Origin: Leucaena leucocephala
Lineage: Eukaryota; Streptophyta; Magnoliopsida; Fabales; Fabaceae
Assembly (NCBI GenBank): GCA_037074615.1
Contig: CM073527.1
Span: 26,040,848 to 26,104,847, forward strand
Reading direction: 5' to 3'
DNA: 64,000 bases
Of this stretch, positions 1-9,869 are shown one piece after another. The notes below the pieces were generated by a model. It worked only from the letters and a program-made list of their open reading frames with translations, made no database searches and was not told where the DNA came from. A program made the position numbers and the translations under genes. Numbering within the stretch: the stretch's first letter is position 1; each line of letters opens with the position of its first letter.

Positions 1-383
1 AATAGAGATATTTAAATTATTAGTAATATAATCATTTTTTATATTGATAAATTACTAAAAATAATATAATTTAATTAAAAATAAAAGAGTTGAGAAATTG
101 TAGAGAAGAAAGGGAAGAGTATAGAGATGAGAGATGGGATATGATATAGGATGGAGAAGAGAGATGAGAGAAGAGAGAGGGGAGAGGGTAAAGATGAGAG
201 AGGAGAGATGTTATAAGAAAAAATAGGGATAATATAATAATTAGATAATCTATAAACTCTTTTACTATTTAAAAATTATTTTCATTAGCTTATTTAAAAT
301 TATAGTTTTAATCAAAATTACTTCTGAATAAATATAACCGTTTGGTTAAAATTTTTTAAAATTAAAATTTTGCCAAAAAACAC
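1..383. repeat. Copy A of a dispersed AT-rich repeat, cut by the left edge
   Basis: The segment has a GA-rich middle followed by a TAAGAAAAAATAGGGATAAT-type core, a CTTATTT block and a terminal CCGTTTGGTTAAAATT stretch. The same blocks, in the same order, occur at 25356-25875, so the two are copies of one family. No coding capacity is visible. The left end lies outside the window. It is probably a non-autonomous DNA transposon remnant, but its superfamily cannot be told from this copy. Confidence 0.5.
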
Positions 384-1356
384 TTTTGAAAACTTAGTGA
401 TAAATAAATATGGGAAAATTATTACACACAAGCAAAACAAAAAAAGAATTTTGTCGGCAGAGGGGGAATATTGGGAAATGCATTTGTAATTTGTTTTAGT
501 AAATAGATGAGGAATATAATGATAATTTTAGAGGAAAGGAAAGATGAAGGCATAATTGAATGTGAAATAAGAAAGAGGGGTGGGGCGGAGAAAAGGAAAG
601 AAAGCGTTGGAGGCGGCAACATGGGTTAGTGTTAAGTAATTACAACTCACCAGAACCACAATCATACCAAGTAGTTGTTAAAGAAAGGTCCATTTTGTGT
701 TATTTTGTGGTGCTTTTGGACTGTTGCTGTGTGCCGTGTAAGATTGAGTTCGTGTGCTTTTTATCTGCTGCAACTGGACTCCGTCTTTTGGGTTAATATC
801 TTCCAACGCGAAAATTCAGTGACACCCCATTTTTAGTTTCTCTTCCACTTCTTCATCAGAATTTTGTGCTCTTTTTTTTTTTGGAAATACCAAACAGATA
901 TCATTTTGGAGTCAGTTACGGCTTTTGTTTTATTTCTTGTTCCATCCTCTTCACTTCTATGCCATCATGCTCCCCCTACTTTAATCCCTTTTCACCATGT
1001 CTCCACCTCTGCCTTCGTTTCTCCCCTTCACGGAAGGAATTGTTTCCGTCGCTCGTCATGCCAATTCGGAATCTTAATCGTTAGCATCCACTTGGGGTTG
1101 TGCTGTTCGGTGGAAAGACCTCTCACTAAACGACTTGCAATCTTTTTCTGAAATTCCTCTGATTCTTCGTGGACAAGTGGCACCAATCCTGAATCCACCT
1201 CCGCTGTGGTCCTGTATGCTTTCCCAGGTTAGAAATTCATCCTTTGAATCCACTCTATGAACTTTTAACTCTCCTCAATTAAGGAAATTCACGAGGTTGC
1301 AGGAATTTTGCAGTGAAACGACAACTTCGAACTGCTATACTGTATTGTTCTGAGAG
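384..1356 (+). other. ARF promoter and 5' leader
   Basis: No supported coding region. The AT-rich first part gives way near 640 to more mixed sequence, and the last 500 bases are CT-rich, as in many plant 5' leaders. Short ORFs here start with non-ATG codons or resemble nothing I recognise. I cannot place a transcription start with confidence. Confidence 0.4.
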
Positions 1357-3264
1357 ATGATTACATTTCTGGAGGTGAAGGAGAAATTGAAAGAAGAGGA
1401 GAAATGCCTGGATAGTCAACTGTGGCATGCTTGCGCCGGCACGATGGTACAAATGCCGCCATCGAACTCTAAGGTGTTTTACTTCCCTCAGGGCCACGCC
1501 GAGCATTCAAGTGGACCCGTGGATTTCAAGAAATGCCGGAGGTCTCCTCTTCCGCCTTACATTTTATGCAGAGTCGAGTCTGTTAAATACATGGCTGATC
1601 CCGAAACAGATGAGGTCTATGCCAAGCTTAAGCTTGTTCCTTTGGATGGGAAGGAGACTTGTTATGATGAGGACGACGGTGTTGGCGGCGGCGCCCTTGA
1701 ATCTGAGGCTCAAAAGAAACTCGCCTCGTTCGCAAAAACTTTGACACAGTCAGACGCCAACAATGGCGGTGGTTTTTCTGTTCCTAGATACTGCGCAGAG
1801 ACAATTTTCCCTCGTTTGGACTTCACTGCAGATCCACCTCTTCAGTACATTGAGGCTAAAGATGTACATGGGAAATCGTGGAAGTTCAAGCACATTTACA
1901 GAGGAACACCAAAGAGGCATCTTTTGACCACAGGATGGAGTCCATTTGTGAACAAGAAAAAGCTCGTTGCAGGGGATTCAATAGTATTCTTAAGAGGACA
2001 AGATGGAGATCTCTATGTAGGGATCAGAAGAGCTAAAAGAGGAAATGGTCGCCGATTTGAGTCCTCATCATCCTTGTGGAATTCAGAGACTGGAAATTCT
2101 TCTATACCTTACGAAGGATTCTCGGCCTTGTTGAAGGGAGAAGATAGCAAAAAACTAGCCATCAATAGTGGTACTGGAAATGTAATGATTGACGCAAAAG
2201 TGAGCAGTGTTATGGGCAGTGGGAAAGTGAAAGCCGAAGAAGTTATTGAAGCTGCGAATCTTGCTGCTAATGGACAACCCTTTGAGGCTTTGTACTACCC
2301 TAGAGCAAGCACACCCGAGTTCTGTGTAAAGGCATCTTTACTTAAAAGAGCCCTGCAAATTAGGTGGTGTTCTGGAATGAGGTTCAAGATGGCTTTTGAG
2401 ACAGAGGATTCTTCACGGATAAGTTGGTTCATGGGATCTATATCTTCGGTTCAGGTTGCTGATCCTTTACTCTGGCCCGATTCACCTTGGAGGCTTCTCC
2501 AGGTAATAACAAATATTCACTCAACTTTTTTGTATCTATATCTCTCTTCATACTGAAGGAGTCATATTAATTTGCAGGTTAAATGGGATGAACCAAATTT
2601 ACTTCAAAATGTGAAACGAGTGAGCCCATGGTTGGTTGAATTGGTATCCGACATGCCCGTAATCCCTCCACCTTTCTCACCACCAAGGAAGAAAATGAGG
2701 TTGCCTCATCAGCATCCAGATGTTCCATTTGATTCCCAGATTTATGCACACACGTTTGCTAGCAACCTCTTAGGTCCCATGAACAACCCCTTTGGGTATC
2801 ATATACCTGAAACCACTCCTGCTGGCATGCAGGGAGCCAGGCATGCTTATTATGGTCTACCCTTATCAGATCTCTACCTCAATAAATTGCAGTCGCCGCC
2901 TCTATATTTGACTGGTTTTCCACAACAGCTGGGTCAAGCTTCTATGCTGAACAGGGTCGGTTATAACTCATCAGCGATGCAAAAGCAGGGCATGAGTGAG
3001 AATGGCATCTCGCAGTGGATCTCCAGTGAAAATTCTGCCCAGTCTTTGAATGAACAGGATGATAATAAGACGCCCCACCTTATGCTTTTTGGGAAAAAAA
3101 TTCTTCTAGAGAATCAGATCTCCACGAGCTGCTCTCGTGACATGGTTTCCCAAGTTTTCACTGGTAATAATTCATTATATAGGAATGCTCATAATGGGGC
3201 CAATTTTTTTGATGGTAAGCGCCGGGGATCTGATCAGTCTAATTTTGACGGGGGTCAATGTTAA
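1357..3264 (+). CDS. ARF10/16: Auxin response factor, class C (ARF10/16 type), lacking PB1
   Basis: Exons 1357-2502 and 2578-3264 are joined by a GT-AG intron of phase 0 (RLLQ|VKWDEP), giving 610 residues. The start is the first ATG of the frame and precedes the conserved CLDSQLWHACAGTMVQMP motif. Domains: the first half of the dimerisation domain, then a plant B3 DNA-binding domain at about 125-230 (QSDANNGGGFSVPRYCAE, GTPKRHLLTTGWS, GDSIVFLRG), then the ARF flanking domain (EAANLAANGQPFEALYYPRAS... FCVKA) to about 395, then a middle region. The protein binds auxin response elements in the nucleus, and class C members act mainly as repressors. A complete miR160 target site lies in exon 2. 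The family normally ends with a PB1 domain after an H/Q-C-K-V-F motif. Here the frame stops right after the Q-C, and decayed PB1 sequence follows. The resulting architecture resembles ARF17, but the relic shows ARF10/16 ancestry. Confidence 0.93.
2823..2843 (+). promoter_or_regulatory. miR160 target site in the ARF coding region
   Basis: These 21 bases are complementary to the standard plant miR160, with a G:U pair at miRNA position 15. They encode the usual A-G-M-Q-G-A-R-H stretch. The site is a hallmark of ARF10, ARF16 and ARF17, whose mRNAs miR160 cleaves. The miR160 encoded at 20846-20866 pairs with it less well because of a change at position 13. Confidence 0.93.
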
Positions 3265-3490
3265 GTTCTTTTATTTATTTTCTTGAAGAATCAGAGTATT
3301 TAGGTCGGACTGCGGACCAACCTTCGTCACTGGTATTTTAAGATGAAGTTAATAGGGAGCTGACATGCATGTTGGGAATTTTTTATCTGATGAGATGCCG
3401 AACCGAACTATTTACTTTGCCAAGATATAAAGGCACAGTCAAACACATCGAAGATGATTAATGATGCGGTTAGGGATGTTTTTTTTCATA
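3259..3490 (+). pseudogene. Relic of the ARF PB1-domain coding sequence
   Basis: Directly after the ARF stop codon the sequence still resembles PB1 coding DNA of ARF10/16. Bases 3286-3312 can be read as E-E-S-E-Y-L-G-R-T, compare M-E-S-E-D-V-G-R-T. Bases near 3330-3420 align with the GSYEELYRKLAxMFGI...SEML region at nucleotide level. Bases near 3430-3465 resemble the G-T-V-K-H-I-G-D-D stretch. The frame is broken by the TAA at 3262, which sits where the lysine codon of the conserved C-K-V-F motif is expected. It is also broken by an insertion of about 12 T-rich bases, small indels and further stops. This stretch is probably transcribed as 3' UTR. Seen: nucleotide resemblance to recalled family sequence. 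Inferred: PB1 loss by mutation in this lineage. Confidence 0.7.
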
Positions 3491-6076
3491 GGCTGATGCG
3501 AGTAAGGATTAATTTGCAAGTCGCCTTAGGTTCTGACTAGAACGTGTCATGCTTGTGCAGCAACTTTGTAAAAAACGGCACGGAGGTTGACGATTTTGAT
3601 TGACCATGTAAGGGGAATAAGAAAATATAATGAACCATTAGTTTCGATATGTAAAGCCGTTGATCAAAGTATATCCTTTATTTTTATTATGACTTCATGA
3701 GCCCTTTAGCTACTTTTGAAGCTTTGGGAAGAATACAGTGTTGTCTAATTTGCCTCTTTGGGATTTGCGTTTCCCTTCGTTCCTAAAGAGGGCATCCGGA
3801 GTTTAGAATTTGTGGCTGCGATGGCAGCTCTTTTTACATGATTACATTTCTCGTTGATTTTGATTTATTCTTAAAATCTTGCGGGGGAACGGACCAGCTT
3901 GCTTTCCGAGACAATGACAAAAAGCATCGTCCTTGCGCTTCGATGTGTCTGTTTTTGTTTCCTTTTGTATATAAGTCAGCGCCGTGTAGGTTTCTACCAA
4001 GTCCCAAAATGCGGAGTTATCGTAAAGGAGCCCATGAAATGTGAATGAGCTTCCAAAGCAGAGACAAATAACAATATGTGGATGTATCAGTTAGATTAGA
4101 TTTACATTTTATATAATAAGGTATTTATCAATTGCTTGAGCCGAAAAGCAAGAGAGAAAAATGAGGAAGGTAGTTAGAAATCCAATCAGTGGGTGGGAAA
4201 CATGGGTGGTGTTGACCAAATCGACGGGGTGATGAAGAAGGGTTGGTTAAGGATCAGATGTTCCAGAAGGCAACGGGATGGGCGGCAAGTAAAAGGGTGA
4301 CACCTATGGAGGACAATCAGAACAAGCAATTTCATCGTCCAAGAGGAAACGGGGAATTCAGCTAAATCAACATTTGAGTGATGTGTCCGATGTCCCGTCG
4401 TGCGGTGGTGTAATTAATTAGGTTTCTATTCCTATTTGCGAAACAGAGATTGTCAAGCATTAAAGTCAACAAACAGATATTTGTCTGCCAACGCATAGGA
4501 AAATGATGATTAGACCGCACGTGAGAACGCGGGGCCCGGTCCCGCTGGGTCAACCTCAGGATGGGTTCACGTGTGGGTTCATGAGCCACGTATTGCGGCG
4601 GACAGCCTGTTTTGTTTTCCATCGTTGCATGAAGTGACTCGGCAGCTTCTGAGTTCTGACACAAGTTGCACTTTCTTGTATCACTTAAACATGTAATGTT
4701 CGATTTCTACCTAACTTTGCTTGTGGATCTCTATTTTTACAATAAGGCCGTGTTCAATAGAGTGTCGACGTGGCAGATGCAAAAACAATTAGTCTCCTCA
4801 TCGACTAGGATTGATTTGATTTGGGGTTTTGGGGTGGGGGTGGGGGTTATTGCGTGTGGTCAGGAAACTCGTGGAGGGATGCCTGAAAATGAAAATGCCG
4901 CACGAAATGGATGATGATTGGTGGGTTGTTCTCGAAAGAAGTTCAAGATGAGGGGCCCACGCTACAGGGGAGGGGGTCCATTCAATGACGAGACGATCTT
5001 GTTTCTCTATTCTATTATTCGACCTTTATCTCGTGGATGTTATATAGTACCTAGCGATGGGGAATATAAGAATGGAGAAAAGGTCGACACATAAGAAAAA
5101 GAAAAAGCAGAGTTAACGGCACAAATTTTGTTAAGAGCAACACCTTTGGTTTTCTGTCAGCATGAAAGTTAGAGTAACACATTGAAGCTGAAGATTTGCG
5201 TACAACTAACTCCTAATATATTGATATCTATATTGCCCCGATCACTCCAAGTCAACATTTCTTCCTGGCTCGATTCCATTTCATACTATTTCTTGAAGTA
5301 CGTGAATGCTTGGTGCAACAACACACCATCATGCATATCCATACAAAACCGCAGCAACAAATCAGGCCGCTCCGCCCCTTGTTCCTAATCCACTCGTCCT
5401 TAAAATAATGCTCTCCTATCCTTCCCAATTCTCCATCCTTTGTTCCCCCCCCCCCTTTCTCCACTTTTTTAACATAATATCCATATGCCCAATCATCAAC
5501 TTTGAAGCCTTAGAGATCACAATTTTAGCTGTTTGGAAGTAACAGTTCTTTTTTGTTGACAAATAATCCAACACTACGAAGATGGGTTTAAAAAAAAATT
5601 AAAGAAAAGGCGAAAGCTGTATTTGTTCCTACCATTTCATGAATTCTCCTCAAAGACATGTTGTAAGCCAGGCACTGCCTTTCTTACCAATACCCACTTA
5701 CGTTACTCCACCCACGTTTTCCTTCCTCATTAATATCCTTCCCCCACTTCTTTATCAATTCTCTCTATTCGTCTCATAATTTTTCGTCTTCTTTGAGCTA
5801 AGGAATCGAAGGGACAAGGGCATGAATATAATAATAAACATCGTTAATTGGATGAACTAATTATAACAGCATTATGGTATGGGTAGTCCTTATTGTGAAA
5901 CTCTGGACTCGGAGACTCGTCTGCTTAACAAGAAGAGTGAAAAGAAGAAAAATAAGAGGGTTTAATCAGAACAGAGCACGAGGATATAGTATACTAAAGG
6001 TTAGGTGACAATCAAAACTCATGGAACAGAATCCATGTATCTACGATCTAATGCTCCGTTAAGTCTTATAATTTCC
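3491..6076. other. Intergenic, no supported gene
   Basis: I see only short ORFs with no recognisable family. There are G-box-like CACGTG cores near 4519 and 4568, G- and C-runs near 4833 and 5446, and a GA-rich stretch near 5090. The ARF 3' flank fills the first few hundred bases. The region probably holds the 3' flanks of the ARF and of the S40 gene. Confidence 0.4.
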
Positions 6077-6532
6077 CTAATCTTCAAAACCAACTTTCTT
6101 CCAAATGGCATTTCTGACATTGCGCAAGTCCCTGCCTTTGAGAGTCCTCCCTAGCCCTTCTTGCACGGACAAGGAGGCCCCTCTGGTTCTTGCCAGATAC
6201 TCGTGCGGTGGTACTCTGATCTCTCCGTCGTCATCATCACCTTCATCATCATCCTCTACACTCTCCCTCTTGCGATTTCCCTTTAAAATCTTGGACCAGT
6301 CAGGTATGTTGACGGGCAATGACCCAGACGTCGCCGATGACCTTCGTCTGCCACCTGCATCAACCTCCCTTCTGGCCTCCGTTACAAGGTTGGCGTTGCT
6401 TGGCAATCTCCATAACTCCGCTTCGTAGAATGCTGAAACACCCTCTGCGGAATCTAGGTGAAAATGGGTGTTCGAGGAGGTGGTATCGAAAATAGAGCTT
6501 GGTTTAACCAAGAAGCCCTTCCTTGACGCCAT
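6077..6532 (-). CDS. S40 family (senescence regulator, DUF584) protein
   Basis: A single exon encodes 151 residues. The start is the ATG at 6530-6532 (M-A-S-R-K-G-F). The family pattern is clear: an N-terminal FLVKPSSIFDT-type motif, a central SLPVNIPDWSKI motif at about 74-85, an acidic run (E-D-D-D-E-G-D-D-D-D), V-P-P-H-E-Y-L-A at about 107-114, and the C-terminal SVQEGLGRTLKGRDLRNVRN stretch followed by AIWKKVGF. Barley S40 and its Arabidopsis relatives are small, mostly nuclear proteins induced in leaf senescence, dark and pathogen response; their molecular activity is not well defined. Length and lack of introns are typical. The gene is not in any visible unit with its neighbours, the ARF and the RPL12 copy. 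Confidence 0.9.
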   Translation of the reverse strand: MASRKGFLVKPSSIFDTTSSNTHFHLDSAEGVSAFYEAELWRLPSNANLVTEARREVDAGGRRRSSATSGSLPVNIPDWSKILKGNRKRESVEDDDEGDDDDGEIRVPPHEYLARTRGASLSVQEGLGRTLKGRDLRNVRNAIWKKVGFED

Positions 6533-7330
6533 TGATCACCGGCTTTAATTTGAAGTTGATATGGGCTATCGTCTCTCTCTCTCTCGCTGTTTCTCTTCCT
6601 TCCTTTTTGGTTAGCCTACGTATCCATTTTTTGCAGTTTTGTAATGCTTTGGTGGGAATGGATAAAGCTAAAAGCTTAACTCCGCAGAGAGCATTTACTT
6701 ATATATTAATCATAACATTCGATATAGATGTTGGTATTGATTATGGGACGAAGTAGGGATTGCACTCTTGCGATATCACCGATAAATAGATAGAGGTTAG
6801 TTAGCTGCACCTGCGTTGCTCGCAGGGTTCTTTGAAATTAATAAACGACTAAATTAAGAAAACAATTACTTTTCAATGGCCAAGACTTTATGGAAACATG
6901 TTATTCTCGCTCTCCCCATCTCCTTTTCACTATCAAAGTTGAGAAAGCCAAGCAGCTCATTTATTTAATTGAGCTTTTTATATAAGGACTGGATATCAAT
7001 CCTATATCTTCGCCAGTTTTATTAAATAGTTCAAAACTCCTCTCCCCTGCAAAGACGCCACCCCATAGTCCTTGTGCTTAAACAACGTCAACGCATGTTT
7101 ATGTGGGTTCAGATTATTCTTAGTACATGAAGTCAACGAAGATCAAGACACAATCCAAGTATTATGCGTAACTTGTCTTGATTTAAACGCCCCAACCACA
7201 ACAGGCCTTGTTGGTCACTTTACCTTGAAAAGGTGCCTGCTCTCCTTATAATCCGTGACCGACATTAACGCCTGTTTTAACATCAGCAAGAAAATAAATA
7301 AATAAAAAAACGCCCATCCAGATACACTGA
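6533..7330. other. Intergenic: S40 promoter and flank of the RPL12 copy
   Basis: A CT-rich run (tctctctctctctc-like) lies just upstream of the S40 start near 6573-6590 and is probably in its leader. Nothing coding was found. I searched this stretch for the missing first residues of the RPL12 copy (M-P-P-K-L-D-P) and did not see them. Confidence 0.4.
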
Positions 7331-7828
7331 CAACTCAATTACCTTGCGAAAATATTTATTCTGGTCTTTGTCCGAGTGACGAGTGGTGAGGTTGGTGCAG
7401 CGAGTTCGCTGGCTCCGAAGATCGGTCCACTGGGTCTTTCTCCAAAGAAGATCGGTGAAGACATCGCCAAGGAGACCGCAAGATTTTGGAAGGGTCTCCG
7501 GGTCACCGTGAAGCTAACCGTTCAGAACCGGCAAGCCAAAGTGTCGGTGGTGCCGTCCGCCGCTGCGTTGGTTATCAAGGCCCTGAAGGAGCCCGAAAGG
7601 GACCGTAAGAAAACAAAGAACATCAAGCACAACGGCAACATTTCACTCGACGACGTCATTGAGATTGCCAAAACTATGCGCCTCAGGTCCATGGCCAAGG
7701 ATTTGAGTGGAACCGTGAAGGAGATTCTCGGAACTTGTGTTGCTGTTGGATGTACTGTTGACGGCAAGGAGCCTAAAGATTTGCCGCAGGAGATACCCAA
7801 TGGAGACGTTGAAATCCCCCTTGAATGA
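7331..7828 (+). pseudogene. RPL12: 60S ribosomal protein L12 (uL11) copy without start codon
   Basis: The open frame from 7376 to the stop at 7826-7828 reads 150 codons that closely follow plant RPL12: GEVGAASSLAPKIGPLGLSP, the L11 RNA-binding domain, NIKHNGNISLDDVIEIAK, and the end G-D-V-E-I-P-L-E. Normal RPL12 has about 166 residues and begins M-P-P-K-L-D-P. Upstream of V-T-S-G-E-V the frame stays open back to 7331 with a weak echo (K-I-F-I-L-V-F-V-R-V for Q-I-V-D-V-Y-V-R-V). It has no ATG before the stop at 7328, and I see no upstream exon. Several normally invariant positions differ (A-R-F-W for A-K-D-W, M-R-L-R for M-R-P-R). I read it as a copy that has lost its 5' end, probably a pseudogene. 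Translation from a non-AUG codon or an unseen exon are alternatives. There is no obvious poly(A) tract, so a retrocopy is not proven. Confidence 0.7.
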
Positions 7829-9850
7829 TTCAATTGTAGTAATTTCACTCTTTGGTGTTGCAATGCTGGTGAACGTAAGGATGTAACATTTTAGTAGCAG
7901 ATGCATAATCTTTGGTATTGAGGTTATCTTTAGTTGATGGTGTTGCATGTTGGTGGAGAAATCCCCAGCTATAGTTTACCAGTTCGTTATTTTCATTCCA
8001 ATTCTAAAACGGAATGTGCGGTATTCGCAAATTTGGCCTTGCATCAGGATTTACGTATTTTCCTGTTTTTTTTTTCTTAGTAAAATACAAACAGTTTTTG
8101 ATCATATATTGCTTGTTGAACAACTAGTGTCTTGCGCTCCAAGTCCTGGCCTTAGCCCTAGGGTAGAGGTAATAACAACATGACCAAACAGCCAAAAGGA
8201 GAAGACACCAGATTATGACAACTTAGAAGAATTAGTACTTTTTCCTTCTATTTTGACACAACAGTCACTCAACCGATAAGATAATCCTTCCAACTTGAAG
8301 CAAAATCTCGACACTTCTCAAGACCTTAGTGCTCATTATCAAACTAACTGGCCATTCTCCAATTCATCTATATCAATTGAAACAAAATTAAACTCGAATT
8401 CAATTTCTTCTATGCCAAAATATATTTTTCTAACTCACTTATTTGTTAAACAAACAACAGATGGAGGCCCCTCCCACCCTCCCGAATGGTCCCATTGAAA
8501 CCTTATTCGTCTGCTTTGGACGCCATCGCTGAAAATGCTGTCGATGATTACGATGATCATCAGCTTTAGCCGTCTTTGTTGCAGATTTCTGAGCCATCTT
8601 ATGTGATTCTCGGTATATAATCTTGTTTACGATAACCACCTTGTGTTGGGGACTAGCAGCTGGCTAACACGTTTGTAGAGATTCAATAAGACCTATCTTA
8701 ATTGCAGTCCAGGATCATGCACATTAAGTTTAACAAAATGTGGTTTTTGTTGTTAGGGCTGTGCACGAATAATCCTTTTCCCAGTTAAAACAAGGATAGG
8801 AATTAGAGCTTCATTGATTCATTTATGCTTGTGGTGCAGGTGAGTGCCCTTGTGACTGACTAGACCGAATCTCTTCTAGAACTCCTAGAAAACTTGCATT
8901 GTTTAATTATTTACTTGTTACGCTTGTCTTGGGTCTCTGGCGAGCTTCTTCGCTCAAATGTTTCACCCATATATTTATGATTATCACCAAATATTTTTGA
9001 AAACAAGATCGTAATGACAAACAGCTATCTGACACCGTTCAATTAAATACACTGATTAGATGGTGAGTGAAGAGAGGTGTGGGGAGAGTGTGGAGATTAT
9101 GGAGATGATCCAAATCCTACTTTTGTTTTTGGGCCATCCATGTATAATATAAATTTTACAAGATGTACTATTTATATTATAAGTTCTATTTTTAATCCTT
9201 TCCGTATGAACAAAGTATTACTTTCTTATAATTTTAATAAAGTTATCATAATTTTTAGATACTTAAACTTATATCTGAGAATAATAGATGGTTCGTTATA
9301 CTTGGGATTAATATCACATAGAATTAAAAAAAAACATAAGAGTAATATTAAAAAAAAAAGGCATATAAATTATGTTAAAGAAAACTTTTTTAGAAGAAAT
9401 AAAAGTAGTGAAAGGCAGCGTAAAGTTCATCTCTTAACTGGAGCGGATTATATTTTCATAATCGTTCTAAAATTTTATTTATAACTTTTTTACACTTTAA
9501 ATGGTCTTTTAACGTAATATAAACATAATAAAATAAAATTTAGAAAGGCATGTTAAGATAGTTAGGGTGGGCTCATTGGCCCAAAATGGCTGGCTTCAAG
9601 GTATGTATTATTTGTATATTTTATATTTATATCGAATATTAATGTTACTTAGTATGGACCAATTTATTATATAAAATCCGAAAAATTGCCTATAACATAT
9701 TAACATTACTCATGATAAATGTGACTTGTTATTTTTGGCATAAAAATATAAATTTTCGTGGCTTTTATCTGTAGTTTGAAATTATGAATTTTCAGTCCCA
9801 AAAATTGAAAATTTGAATTTATCAGGATAAAAATAATAGTTAAAAAAAAA
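7829..9850. other. Intergenic, no supported gene
   Basis: The first part is the 3' flank of the RPL12 copy. From about 8755 there is a TAGGGCTGTGCACG motif like the ends of hAT elements seen at 58.8 kb, but no matching second end. The 9050-9850 part is very AT-rich and has an A-run near 9842-9860. A long-looking frame at 9077-9484 starts at GTG, is low-complexity and is not supported. Confidence 0.4.
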
Positions 9851-9869
9851 AAAAAAAAACGGGGTAGTC

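Noticed and set aside
7376..7378. Start of RPL12 at this position
   Set aside because: The codon is GTG and encodes the Val of the normal V-T-G-G-E-V motif, so it is internal and not a natural start.
8754..8790. TAGGGCTGTGCACG motif resembling a hAT end
   Set aside because: No partner inverted end or 8-base duplication found nearby.
9077..9484. 135-codon plus-strand frame
   Set aside because: GTG start; Ile/Lys/Asn-rich low-complexity translation of AT-rich DNA.
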